From Chloroflexota bacterium (GTDB lineage Bacteria; Chloroflexota; Anaerolineae; Caldilineales; Caldilineaceae): 15,957 bases of DNA. Below are positions 7,353 to 14,214 of the stretch, one piece after another. The stretch covers positions 1 through 15,957 of the forward strand of contig QEUY01000025.1 in NCBI GenBank assembly GCA_003577365.1, in the 5' to 3' direction. The notes beneath the pieces were generated by a model that saw only the letters and a list, made by a program, of their open reading frames with translations, was not told where the DNA came from and made no database searches. The position numbers and the translations under genes are program-made. The number at the start of each line of letters is the position of its first letter. The stretch's first letter is position 1.

Positions 7353-7386
7353 GGATGTTGACATCCCCGCGCGAAAACGGAATAAT
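7353..7386 (+). promoter_or_regulatory. Predicted operon promoter with a 14-bp palindromic operator over the -35 box
   Basis: TTGACA 7358-7363 (6/6), 17 bases, then AATAAT 7381-7386 (5/6) predict a start near 7393. The -35 box lies inside a perfect dyad, GGATGT 7353-7358 / TG / ACATCC 7361-7366. A protein bound there would block RNA polymerase, which suits a repressor responding to a pathway sugar acid. The TGT-N2-ACA core is compatible with GntR/FadR-type sites, but that is inference. No regulator gene lies next to it in this window. Confidence 0.6.
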
Positions 7387-7423
7387 AGACCCAGCAGCGT
7401 ACCAGCCATCTTATCCAACGCGC

Positions 7424-7447
7424 TCTCCGTGCCCGCCGGTGCGGAGA
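7424..7447 (+). other. Leader hairpin upstream of the first sugar-acid operon gene
   Basis: Bases 7424-7433 pair with 7438-7447 (10 bp including two G-U pairs) around the loop CGCC. The hairpin lies about 30 bases after the predicted transcript start and 35 bases before the ATG at 7483. There is no following T-tract, so a stabilising or regulatory leader structure is likelier than a terminator. Confidence 0.35.
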
Positions 7448-7482
7448 CGCACGTCCCATCCCCTAGAGAGTGATCCATCTGC

Positions 7483-8343
7483 ATGAATGTACTGGTCACG
7501 GGCGGCAGCGGGCGCATTGGGCGCTTCGTGGTGGCTGAACTCGCCGAGGCGGGCCACACAGTCGTCAACGCCGACCTGTCACCCGCCCCCAACGCGCCCG
7601 GTCACTTTCTGCGCGTGGACCTGACCGAAGCGGGCGACGTCTATCAAGCGATCGCCTTGGCCCAGGCCGAGGCCGTGATCCACCTCGGCGCATGGGCCAA
7701 CGCCGGCATCGTGCCCGACACCCGCACCTATGGCGACAACGTGCGCGGCACATTTAACGTCTTTCAGGCCTGCGCCGAGATGGGCGTCAAACGCATTGTC
7801 TCGGCCTCCAGCGCCCAGGTCTATGGCTTTGCCAAGGCCGCGCCGCTCTATGCGCCCGTGGACGAAGACCACCCTGTCCGCCCGGTCAACAGCTATGCCC
7901 TCGCCAAAGTCGCGGGCGAGCAGGCTGCCGCCTACTTCGCCGCCAACTTTGGCCTGACGATCCTCTCCTTCCGGTTTATGGGCGTGCGCGCCCCGCAGGA
8001 GATCGCCGCCGAGCTCGAGGCCATGGCGGCCAACCCCGCCAGCGGAAGCTGGCTGCTGTGGACACGCACCGACGCGCGCGACGCCGCCATCGCCTGCCGC
8101 CAGGCCATCGAGGCGACCGCGCCGCCCTCCGGCCCCTATAACATCACCGGCGCCGAGGTCGTGCTCGACCGGCCCAGCGCCGATCTCGTCGCCGCCCATT
8201 TCGGAGCAGCTACCGAAGTGCGCGCCGAGCTACAGGGGCATGCCTCCCCCTTAAGCTGCGCCCGCGCCGCAGCCGCCTTTGGCTACCGGCCCCGCTATGT
8301 CTGGAACCAACGCCAACAACACCCCCTCCCGGCGAACGCCTAG
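7483..8343 (+). CDS. NAD-dependent epimerase/dehydratase (extended SDR), possible sugar/uronate dehydrogenase
   Basis: A 286-residue extended short-chain dehydrogenase. The N-terminal Rossmann motif is TGGSGRIG (6-13). D31 after the second strand suggests NAD over NADP. VIHLGA (65-70), the SASSAQVYG strand (107-115) with the catalytic Ser, and NSYALAK with Y138 and K142 complete the active site. The C-terminal part (about 165-280) would bind the substrate. Family members act on nucleotide sugars or oxidise free sugars and uronates. The neighbouring acid-sugar dehydratases make oxidation of an aldose or uronate a reasonable guess, but this is inference from context. It is the first gene after the operon promoter. 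Only a weak purine-rich stretch (AGAGAG) precedes the ATG. Confidence 0.85.
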   Translation: MNVLVTGGSGRIGRFVVAELAEAGHTVVNADLSPAPNAPGHFLRVDLTEAGDVYQAIALAQAEAVIHLGAWANAGIVPDTRTYGDNVRGTFNVFQACAEMGVKRIVSASSAQVYGFAKAAPLYAPVDEDHPVRPVNSYALAKVAGEQAAAYFAANFGLTILSFRFMGVRAPQEIAAELEAMAANPASGSWLLWTRTDARDAAIACRQAIEATAPPSGPYNITGAEVVLDRPSADLVAAHFGAATEVRAELQGHASPLSCARAAAAFGYRPRYVWNQRQQHPLPANA

Positions 8344-8360
8344 CGCCCCGCCGTAACTAC

Positions 8361-8404
8361 CTTAAGGAACCACCCACTTAAGGAATCATCGATCTGAGGA
8401 ATCA
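8361..8404 (+). repeat. Three 12-bp repeats at an exact 16-bp period, each with a Shine-Dalgarno-like core
   Basis: CTTAAGGAACCA (8361-8372), CTTAAGGAATCA (8377-8388) and TCTGAGGAATCA (8393-8404) follow the stop at 8343 and precede the ATG at 8427. A looser fourth copy (GAGGATTGA, 8411-8419) may act as the ribosome binding site. No ATG follows the first three cores, so they do not start small genes. Tandem duplication of a binding-site region is the simplest reading. Confidence 0.55.
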
Positions 8405-8426
8405 CAAAGAGAGGATTGAGTCTCCC

Positions 8427-9572
8427 ATGAAGATCGCCGACGTCACCGTGCAGAGCTTTCGCTACATCTCCAAGACCGTGCGTGACTCCGAAGGTCACGG
8501 CCACCCCGGCCCGGAGCATGAAGCGACCCAGTCTCTGGTCACGATCCACACCGACGAAGGCGTGGTGGGCCGCTGCTTCGGCCACATCGCCAAGCCCACG
8601 CTGGAAAATCTGGTCAAGCCGATTCTCGTCGGCGAAGACCCTTTCTATCGCGAGAAGATCTGGCGCGCCCTCAACGAGCGGCAGCGCCTCAACCTCGCCA
8701 GCCTGGTCGACCGCGTGCTGACGGTCGTCGACCTGGCCTTGTGGGACCTGGCGGGCCAGGCCCTAGGCCAGCCGGTGCACAAGCTCCTGGGGGCATCGCG
8801 CGACAAGGTCCCCGCCTACGCCAGCACCATGTGCGGCGACGACCTGGAAGGCGGCTTGGCAACGCCGGAGGACTATGCCAATTTTGCGCTGTGGTGTCGT
8901 GAACGCGGCTACCCAGCCTTCAAGCTCCACACCTGGCAGCCTCCCTACGCGGGCGCGCCCAACGCCAAGCGCGACATCCAGGCCTGCGCCGCCGTGCGCG
9001 AAGCCGTGGGGCCGGATGTGCCGCTGATGCTTGACCCCTTCCACTACTACAGCCGTGAAGAGGCGCTCTACCTGGCGCGCGAGCTGGAAAAGCTCGACTA
9101 TTACTGGATGGAAGAACCCATGGACGAGCACAGCATGTCCTCCTATATCTGGCTGTGCCAAAATACCCTGCTGCCGATCTGTGGGCCGGAGACTGCCGAA
9201 GGCAAGATGTACACCCGCGCCGAGTGGATCAAACACGGCGCGTGTGACATCGTGCGCGGCGGCGTAGGCGACGTAGGCGGCATCACGCCGCTGATGAAGA
9301 TCGCCCACCTGGCCGAATCGTTTGGCATGCGCATGGAGGTTCACGGCGGCGGCGTAGGCAACCTGCATGTGCTTTGCGCCATGCCCACCCCCGGCGAGTT
9401 CTACGAGCGCGGGCTGCTCCATCCCTTTATCGATTTCGACGAGATCCCGCCCTGGCTCAACAAGCCCATCGACCCCATGGACGACCAAGGCTTTGTCCAT
9501 ATCTCGCAGGAACCGGGGCTGGGCATGGACATCAACATGGACTATATTCGCGACCACCTCGTCGTCGACTAG
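8427..9572 (+). CDS. Mandelate racemase/muconate lactonizing enzyme family acid-sugar dehydratase
   Basis: A 381-residue enolase-superfamily enzyme. The N-terminal capping domain (about 1-125) ends VVDLALWDLAGQALGQPVHK. The barrel carries Mg2+ ligands D203 (LMLDPFHYY), E229 (WMEEPMDEH) and E255 (CGPETAEG), spaced 26 and 26 residues as in mandelate racemase. The second-strand motif is K166-L-H168 (AFKLHTW) rather than the common K-x-K. D274 (CDIV) and H306 (MEVHGGG) could form the Asp-His dyad. Such enzymes remove a proton next to a carboxylate, here most likely dehydrating an aldonate or aldarate to a 2-keto-3-deoxy acid. The exact substrate is not readable. It sits just before a second, unrelated acid-sugar dehydratase. 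Its TAG stop lies in the first copy of a 13-bp tandem repeat. Confidence 0.88.
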   Translation: MKIADVTVQSFRYISKTVRDSEGHGHPGPEHEATQSLVTIHTDEGVVGRCFGHIAKPTLENLVKPILVGEDPFYREKIWRALNERQRLNLASLVDRVLTVVDLALWDLAGQALGQPVHKLLGASRDKVPAYASTMCGDDLEGGLATPEDYANFALWCRERGYPAFKLHTWQPPYAGAPNAKRDIQACAAVREAVGPDVPLMLDPFHYYSREEALYLARELEKLDYYWMEEPMDEHSMSSYIWLCQNTLLPICGPETAEGKMYTRAEWIKHGACDIVRGGVGDVGGITPLMKIAHLAESFGMRMEVHGGGVGNLHVLCAMPTPGEFYERGLLHPFIDFDEIPPWLNKPIDPMDDQGFVHISQEPGLGMDINMDYIRDHLVVD

Positions 9573-9607
9573 TTTGTACGGCTAGTTTGTACGGCTAGTT
9601 TGTACGG
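9569..9607 (+). repeat. Three perfect tandem copies of a 13-bp unit carrying a stop codon
   Basis: CTAGTTTGTACGG is repeated exactly three times (9569-9581, 9582-9594, 9595-9607). The first copy supplies the TAG stop of the dehydratase gene (9570-9572). Because 13 is not a multiple of 3, the three TAGs fall in all three forward frames. Confidence 0.95.
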
Positions 9608-9621
9608 CGGGCACTCTACCA

Positions 9622-9658
9622 TGGCTGCGAGGGGGCATTGCCCGTCCTCTCGCAGCCG
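9622..9658 (+). other. Strong intercistronic hairpin abutting the next ribosome binding site
   Basis: Bases 9623-9636 (GGCTGCGAGGGGGC) pair with 9644-9657 over 14 bp, with two G-U pairs and a 7-base loop (ATTGCCC). The first nine pairs are perfect. It ends 4 bases before the AAGGAA at 9662-9667 that serves ATG 9672. No T-tract follows. Possible roles are protection of the downstream message, RNA processing, or control of ribosome access. Confidence 0.6.
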
Positions 9659-9671
9659 CCCAAGGAACGGT

Positions 9672-11417
9672 ATGCACCACGACGACCTGCACAACCACAC
9701 CACACCCGCGCCGCGGCGTGGGGCCAGCTTCTTTCAGGAACCCCATGTCGCCGGCTTCACCCATCGCGCCTTTACCAAGGCCATGGGCTATGACGAGACC
9801 GACATGGCGCGCCCCTTGATCGGCATCTGCAACACCTACAGCGAGCTAAACAACTGCAACGCCCATCTGCGCGAGCTGGGCGAAGCGGTCAAGCGCGGCG
9901 TCTGGCAGGCCGGCGGCTTCCCCTTGGAGTTCCCGACGATCTCGCTGGGCGAGATCTACCTCAACCCGTCCTCCATGCTGTGGCGCAACCTCGCCGCCAT
10001 GGACACCGAGGAGATGATCCGCGGCCAGCCGCTGGATGGCGTGGTGCTGCTCGTCAACTGTGACAAGACCACCCCCGCCGCGCTCATGGGCGCGTGCAGC
10101 GCCGATGTGCCCACGATTGCCCTGTCGGGCGGCCCGGCGCTCAACGGCCACTTCCGCGGCGAAATCCTGGGCGCATGCACCGACTGCCGGCGCATGACCG
10201 CCGAATACACGGCGGGCACGCTCTCCGCCGAAACCTACCGGCTGGCCGAAGACAACGTCTTCCGCAGCCGCGGCCACTGCATGGTCATGGGCACGGCCTC
10301 CACCATGAACTCGCTGCTCGAGGCCTTGGGCATCGGCCTGCCCGGCACGGGCGCGACGCCTGCCGTGGACAGCCGCCGCATCCGCCTGGCCGAAGAGACG
10401 GGCCGCGCCATTGTGGACCTGGCGCGGCGCGGGCTGCGCCCCTCGCAGATCCTCACACGCCAGGCCTTTGAAAACGCCATCACCCTGCTCTGCGCCGTGG
10501 GCGGCAGCACCAATGCTGTCGTCCACCTCCCGGCCATCGCCGGGCGGCTGGACATCGATCTGCCGCTGGAGCTGTTCGACGCCATCAGCCGGCGCACGCC
10601 GCTGATCGCCAACCTGCGGCCCAGCGGCAGCTACCAGATGGAAGACCTCTACTATGCAGGCGGCATCCCGGCCATCTTGCGCGAGCTGCTGCCGCTGCTG
10701 CACGGCGATGCGCTGACCGTGACCGGGCGCACCCTGGCCGAAAACGTAGCCGCCGCCGAGGTCCAAGACCGGGGGATCATTCGCTCGCTCGACGATCCCT
10801 TCCAGCCGGAGGGCGGCCTGTCGATCCTGCGCGGCAACCTCGCCCCCGATGGTGCGGTGATCAAACATGCCGCCGCCACCCCCGCGCTCATGCAGCATCG
10901 CGGCCGCGCCGTGGTCTTCAAAGGCATGGACGACCTGCGCGCCCGGCTCAATGCGCCCGATCTCGATGTGACCCCCGACAGCGTGCTGGTGCTGCAAAAC
11001 GTGGGGCCGGTGGGCGGGCCGGGCATGCCCGAAGTCGGCAATCTGCCCATCCCGCAAAAGCTGCTGCAGCAGGGGGTGCGCGATATGGTGCGCATCTCCG
11101 ACGGGCGTATGAGCGGCACGGCCTACGGCACGATCGTGCTGCACGTCGCGCCCGAAAGCGCCGTCGGCGGCCCGCTGGCCCTGGTGCAGGATGGCGACGA
11201 GATCGAGTTGGATGTGCCCAAACGGCGCTTGTATCTGCATGTGGACGACGCCGAACTGGCGCGCCGCCGCGCCGCCTGGCAGCCGCCCGCCCCTGCCTAT
11301 CGCCGCGGCTATGGGCAGCTTTATCTGCAGCAGGTCAACCAAGCGCCGCAGGGCGTCGACTTCGACTTCCTGCGCGGCTGCGACCCGGTGACCGTCACCC
11401 TCCAGCCCAAGTTCTAG
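9672..11417 (+). CDS. IlvD/Edd family acid-sugar dehydratase (arabinonate/xylonate dehydratase-like)
   Basis: From ATG 9672, behind AAGGAA at 9662-9667, this is a 581-residue member of the IlvD/Edd family. It has the length of L-arabinonate and D-xylonate dehydratases. Predicted [2Fe-2S] ligands are C62 (NNCNAH), C130 (NCDKTTPA) and C203 (GHCMVMG); the 68- and 73-residue spacings match those I recall for the family. K132 next to C130 is the expected carbamylated Lys, a metal ligand, and S481 in GRMSGTAYG the expected catalytic Ser. The reaction should be dehydration of a sugar acid to a 2-keto-3-deoxy acid in the cytoplasm. A biosynthetic dihydroxy-acid dehydratase is less likely, because no branched-chain amino acid genes are present and the neighbours are sugar enzymes. 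The frame opens upstream at TTG 9600, inside the repeat, which is not credible as a start. Confidence 0.9.
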   Translation: MHHDDLHNHTTPAPRRGASFFQEPHVAGFTHRAFTKAMGYDETDMARPLIGICNTYSELNNCNAHLRELGEAVKRGVWQAGGFPLEFPTISLGEIYLNPSSMLWRNLAAMDTEEMIRGQPLDGVVLLVNCDKTTPAALMGACSADVPTIALSGGPALNGHFRGEILGACTDCRRMTAEYTAGTLSAETYRLAEDNVFRSRGHCMVMGTASTMNSLLEALGIGLPGTGATPAVDSRRIRLAEETGRAIVDLARRGLRPSQILTRQAFENAITLLCAVGGSTNAVVHLPAIAGRLDIDLPLELFDAISRRTPLIANLRPSGSYQMEDLYYAGGIPAILRELLPLLHGDALTVTGRTLAENVAAAEVQDRGIIRSLDDPFQPEGGLSILRGNLAPDGAVIKHAAATPALMQHRGRAVVFKGMDDLRARLNAPDLDVTPDSVLVLQNVGPVGGPGMPEVGNLPIPQKLLQQGVRDMVRISDGRMSGTAYGTIVLHVAPESAVGGPLALVQDGDEIELDVPKRRLYLHVDDAELARRRAAWQPPAPAYRRGYGQLYLQQVNQAPQGVDFDFLRGCDPVTVTLQPKF

Positions 11418-11420
11418 CCC

Positions 11421-12263
11421 ATGGACCTGGCCGCCGACCGCCTGACCGAGACGCCCTGGCATCTGTTGTGCCGGTATGCGCGGCCGGTCGCCCAGGCCGC
11501 GCTGGGCGACCGGGTGACGCTCGCCGGGTTGCGCCTGCACGTGCCGGGGCCGCGCCTCATCCGCCTGTCGGTGGCCGCGGGCAACGTGCGCTTTCAACGG
11601 CTGTGCGACCTGGCCGTGCAGCCCGGCGCCACCGTAGTGGACGTGGGGGCCAATATCGGCTATAACACGCTCTACGCCGCCCGCCGTGTCGGCCGGCAGG
11701 GCCGGGTCTATGCCGTGGAACCGGCTCAGGACAACTTGGCTGTGCTCTACGCCAACCTGCTCGCCAACACCGCGGGCCAGGGGCTAGACAATGGGCTAGC
11801 CGATGTGGTGGTGCTGCCCTTTGCTGCCGGGCGCACGCACGAAGTCCGCGACTTCTATCTGCGCGGGGACACCAGCGCAGTCAACAGTTTCTATCCGGAA
11901 AGTTTCTACGCCGAGGTGACCGCCGCCATCCAGGTTGCCGTCGCCCCGCTCGACGACCTCATCCCCGGCCGACCTGACCTGGTCAAGATCGACGTCGAGG
12001 GCGCGGAGCTAGAAGTTCTGGGCGGCATGGAGCGCATCCTGCAAGCGCCCCAGGTGCGGCTGGTCGTGGAGTGGCATCCGCTGCTGCAAGAGAGCGCCGG
12101 CCACGCGCCCGATGCGCTGCCCCATGAACTGCTCGGTTGGGGCTTTCGCCTCTACCGGCTGCGCGGGCTTGGTCTCCAGCAGCTAGAGGCCGACGACATT
12201 ACGGCGCTGCTCCCCTCGCTGCGGCGAGCCAAGCGCCCCGAAGACCTGCTGGCCGCCCGTTGA
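11421..12263 (+). CDS. FkbM family SAM-dependent methyltransferase
   Basis: A 280-residue class I methyltransferase. The SAM-binding motif I is VVDVGANIGYNTLYAARRVG (72-91), with the acidic ribose-binding residue E100 in VYAVEPAQDNL. The FkbM hallmark LVKIDVEGAELEVLGGME lies at 187-204, followed by VRLVVEWHP. Family members are mostly O-methyltransferases acting on polyketides, sugars or glycans. The ATG lies three bases after the dehydratase stop, so translation is probably coupled, and no separate binding site is seen. A methyltransferase is unusual inside a sugar-acid catabolic run; it may modify a sugar hydroxyl or be a passenger gene. Function is undetermined. A 6-bp GC hairpin (12251-12256 with 12264-12269) holds its TGA stop in the loop. 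Confidence 0.88.
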   Translation: MDLAADRLTETPWHLLCRYARPVAQAALGDRVTLAGLRLHVPGPRLIRLSVAAGNVRFQRLCDLAVQPGATVVDVGANIGYNTLYAARRVGRQGRVYAVEPAQDNLAVLYANLLANTAGQGLDNGLADVVVLPFAAGRTHEVRDFYLRGDTSAVNSFYPESFYAEVTAAIQVAVAPLDDLIPGRPDLVKIDVEGAELEVLGGMERILQAPQVRLVVEWHPLLQESAGHAPDALPHELLGWGFRLYRLRGLGLQQLEADDITALLPSLRRAKRPEDLLAAR

Positions 12264-12291
12264 GCGGCCCACGCGAAAGGATTGCCGACCC

Positions 12292-13087
12292 ATGAAAACT
12301 GTGACCATGCTGGACGGCCAGCCGCTGCCCGTGCTCGGCCTGGGAACCTGGGGCTATGGCGGCGGCAACACCGCCGACTACAGCCGCGACGCCGAGTCAA
12401 TTGCCACGCTGCGCCGCCTGATCGAGATGGGCTATACGCATCTCGACACCGCCGAATCCTACGGCAAAAACCACTGCGAAGAGGTGGTCGGCCAGGCGAT
12501 CAAAGCGTTTGACCGCAGCCAAGTCTTTATCACGACCAAGGTCTCACCCGAACACCTGCGCTATGCCGATGTCCACAAAGCCATTGAAGGCAGCCTGCGC
12601 CGCCTCGACACCGATTATGTCGACCTCTATCTGATCCACTGGCCCAACCGTGAGATTCCCTTGGAAGAATGAACTGGTGGCGGATGACCGCGTCAAGCGT
12701 GTCGGCGTCAGCAACTTCGACGTGCCCCTGCTGCGGCGCTCGATGGAACTCTGCGCCACGCCGGTCATCACCAACCAGGTGCATTACAACCTGCTGCACC
12801 GCGAGCCCGAGACCAACGGCATGCTCGACTTCTGCCAGCGCGAGGGCGTGATCCTAACGGCCTATTCGCCGCTCAAAAATGACGTGCTCACCCATCCGGT
12901 CGTCGCCCGCATCGCCGCGCACCACGGCGTGACCCCGGCCCAGATCGCCATCAACTGGCTGGTGCGCCAACCCTACGTCATCACCATCCCCAAGTCGAGC
13001 GACATCGAACACGCCCAGGAGAACCTCGACGCGCTCCAGGTCAACCTGAGCGATGATGATGTCGCCCAGCTCAACCGCATCGGTTAA
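12292..13087 (+). pseudogene. Aldo/keto reductase disrupted by frameshift with apparent small deletion
   Basis: Two overlapping frames together make one AKR-family NADPH-dependent reductase. The first (12292-12672, 126 residues) starts MKTVTMLDGQPLPVLGLGTW and holds the whole catalytic tetrad: D52, Y57 (HLDTAESYG), K83 (FITTKV) and H116 (YLIHWP). It ends prematurely after REIPLEE. The second frame, entered near 12662, continues NELVADDRVKRVGVSNFDVP and carries the coenzyme segment VITIPKSSD to the TAA at 13085. Normal AKRs have about five residues (E-E-T-x-x-A-L type) between these parts. The missing residues plus the frame change fit a deletion of 17 bases around 12667-12670. Both halves are otherwise well preserved, so the lesion looks recent. 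A sequencing error of one base alone would not restore the missing residues. The truncated product would lack half the barrel and the cofactor site. Confidence 0.75.
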
Positions 13088-13136
13088 GACGCACTAGACC
13101 GCATCGACCAAGGCATCGCACAAGGACTGATCGACC

Positions 13137-14171
13137 ATGCGCCCACTGCGCTTTGCCATCCTCGGAGCCGGTTTCTGGTCACGCTTCCAGCTTGCCGGCT
13201 GGCGCGAGCTGGACGGCGCGACCTGCGTCGCCGTCTATAACCGCACGCGCAGCAAGGCCGAAGCCCTGGCGCGCGAGTTTGGCGTGCCCACGGTCTATGA
13301 CGACGCCGACGCCCTGTTTGACCGCGAAACGCTCGACTTTGTGGACATCATCACCGGCGTCGACAGTCACAGCCACTTTGTCCACATGGCGGCGCAGCGC
13401 GGCCTGCCTGTCATCTGCCAAAAACCCATGGCCCCCGACCTCGCTGCCGCCGAGCAGATGGTCGCCGCCTGTCAAGCCGCAGGCGTGCCCTTCTTGATCC
13501 ATGAGAACTGGCGCTGGCAGACGCCGATCCGCGCCTTCAAGGCGGCGCTGCAGAGCGGGCGCATCGGCACGCCCTTCCGCGCCCGCATCCACTACTGCTC
13601 CAGCTTCCCGGTCTTCGCCAACCAGCCTTTTCTGGCCGGCCTAGACCAGTTTATCCTGGCCGACATGGGGTCGCACCTGTTCGACGCGGCGCGCTTCCTC
13701 TTTGGCGAAGCGTTGCGGCTCTACTGTCAGACGCGCCATGTCTACCGCGACCTCAAACAGGCCGCCGTGCGCGGCGAAGACACCGCCACGGCCATGCTCA
13801 CTATGCAGGATGGGCTGACACTCACCGTCGAGATGAGCTATGCCAGCCGCACCGAGATCGAACGCTTTCCTGAAACCTATATGTATGTTGAGGGGTCAGA
13901 GGGCTTTCTCGAACTGGGGCCGGACTTCCACCTGCGCGAAACGACCGCCGACGGAACCTGCATCCGCCGCGTACCGCCGCCGCATTACGCCTGGGCAGAC
14001 CCGGCCTATGACGTAGTCCATTCGAGCATCGTGGCCTGCAACGCCAATCTCCTGGCCGCGCTGCGCGGCGACCACCCCGCCGAGACCACCGGCACAGACA
14101 ATCTCAAGACAATGCGGCTGGTCTTCGGCAGCTATACCTCCGCCGCAACCGGCCAAGCCATCACCCCGTAA
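13137..14171 (+). CDS. Gfo/Idh/MocA family NAD(P)-dependent oxidoreductase
   Basis: A 344-residue dehydrogenase with an N-terminal Rossmann domain, GAGFWS at 10-15, and a C-terminal alpha/beta substrate domain. The conserved Lys motif reads CQKPMA (K96), where EKP is usual. ENWRWQ (123-128) and DMGSHLFDAARFLFG (176-190, with D176 and H180) match the catalytic region of the family. Enzymes of this family oxidise or reduce hydroxyls of sugars, inositols or sugar acids. Here it probably interconverts a pathway sugar or acid and its keto form. AAGGA about 12 bases upstream may be its binding site. It lies between the broken aldo/keto reductase and the SDR gene on the same strand with short gaps. 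The specific substrate is unknown. Confidence 0.9.
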   Translation: MRPLRFAILGAGFWSRFQLAGWRELDGATCVAVYNRTRSKAEALAREFGVPTVYDDADALFDRETLDFVDIITGVDSHSHFVHMAAQRGLPVICQKPMAPDLAAAEQMVAACQAAGVPFLIHENWRWQTPIRAFKAALQSGRIGTPFRARIHYCSSFPVFANQPFLAGLDQFILADMGSHLFDAARFLFGEALRLYCQTRHVYRDLKQAAVRGEDTATAMLTMQDGLTLTVEMSYASRTEIERFPETYMYVEGSEGFLELGPDFHLRETTADGTCIRRVPPPHYAWADPAYDVVHSSIVACNANLLAALRGDHPAETTGTDNLKTMRLVFGSYTSAATGQAITP

Positions 14172-14214
14172 ACGCAACTACCACGATACTGACATGCCAA
14201 CGAGAGGAACCATC

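Noticed and set aside
7303..7482. A small gene or intrinsic terminator between the permease and the SDR gene
   Set aside because: No start with a binding site and no hairpin followed by a T-tract; the gap is better explained as promoter and leader.
9569..9607. CRISPR-like array
   Set aside because: The 13-bp units are directly contiguous with no spacers, and no cas genes are present.
9672..11417. Calling the IlvD/Edd gene ilvD (dihydroxy-acid dehydratase)
   Set aside because: Its length, motif context and neighbours fit the sugar-acid dehydratase branch; no isoleucine/valine genes are nearby.
9846..11597. A 583-codon open frame on the minus strand opposite the IlvD/Edd gene
   Set aside because: It mirrors a strongly supported coding gene with [2Fe-2S] and catalytic motifs. 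Long antisense frames are common in GC-rich DNA, and its product is His/Gln/Gly-rich with no recognisable domain.
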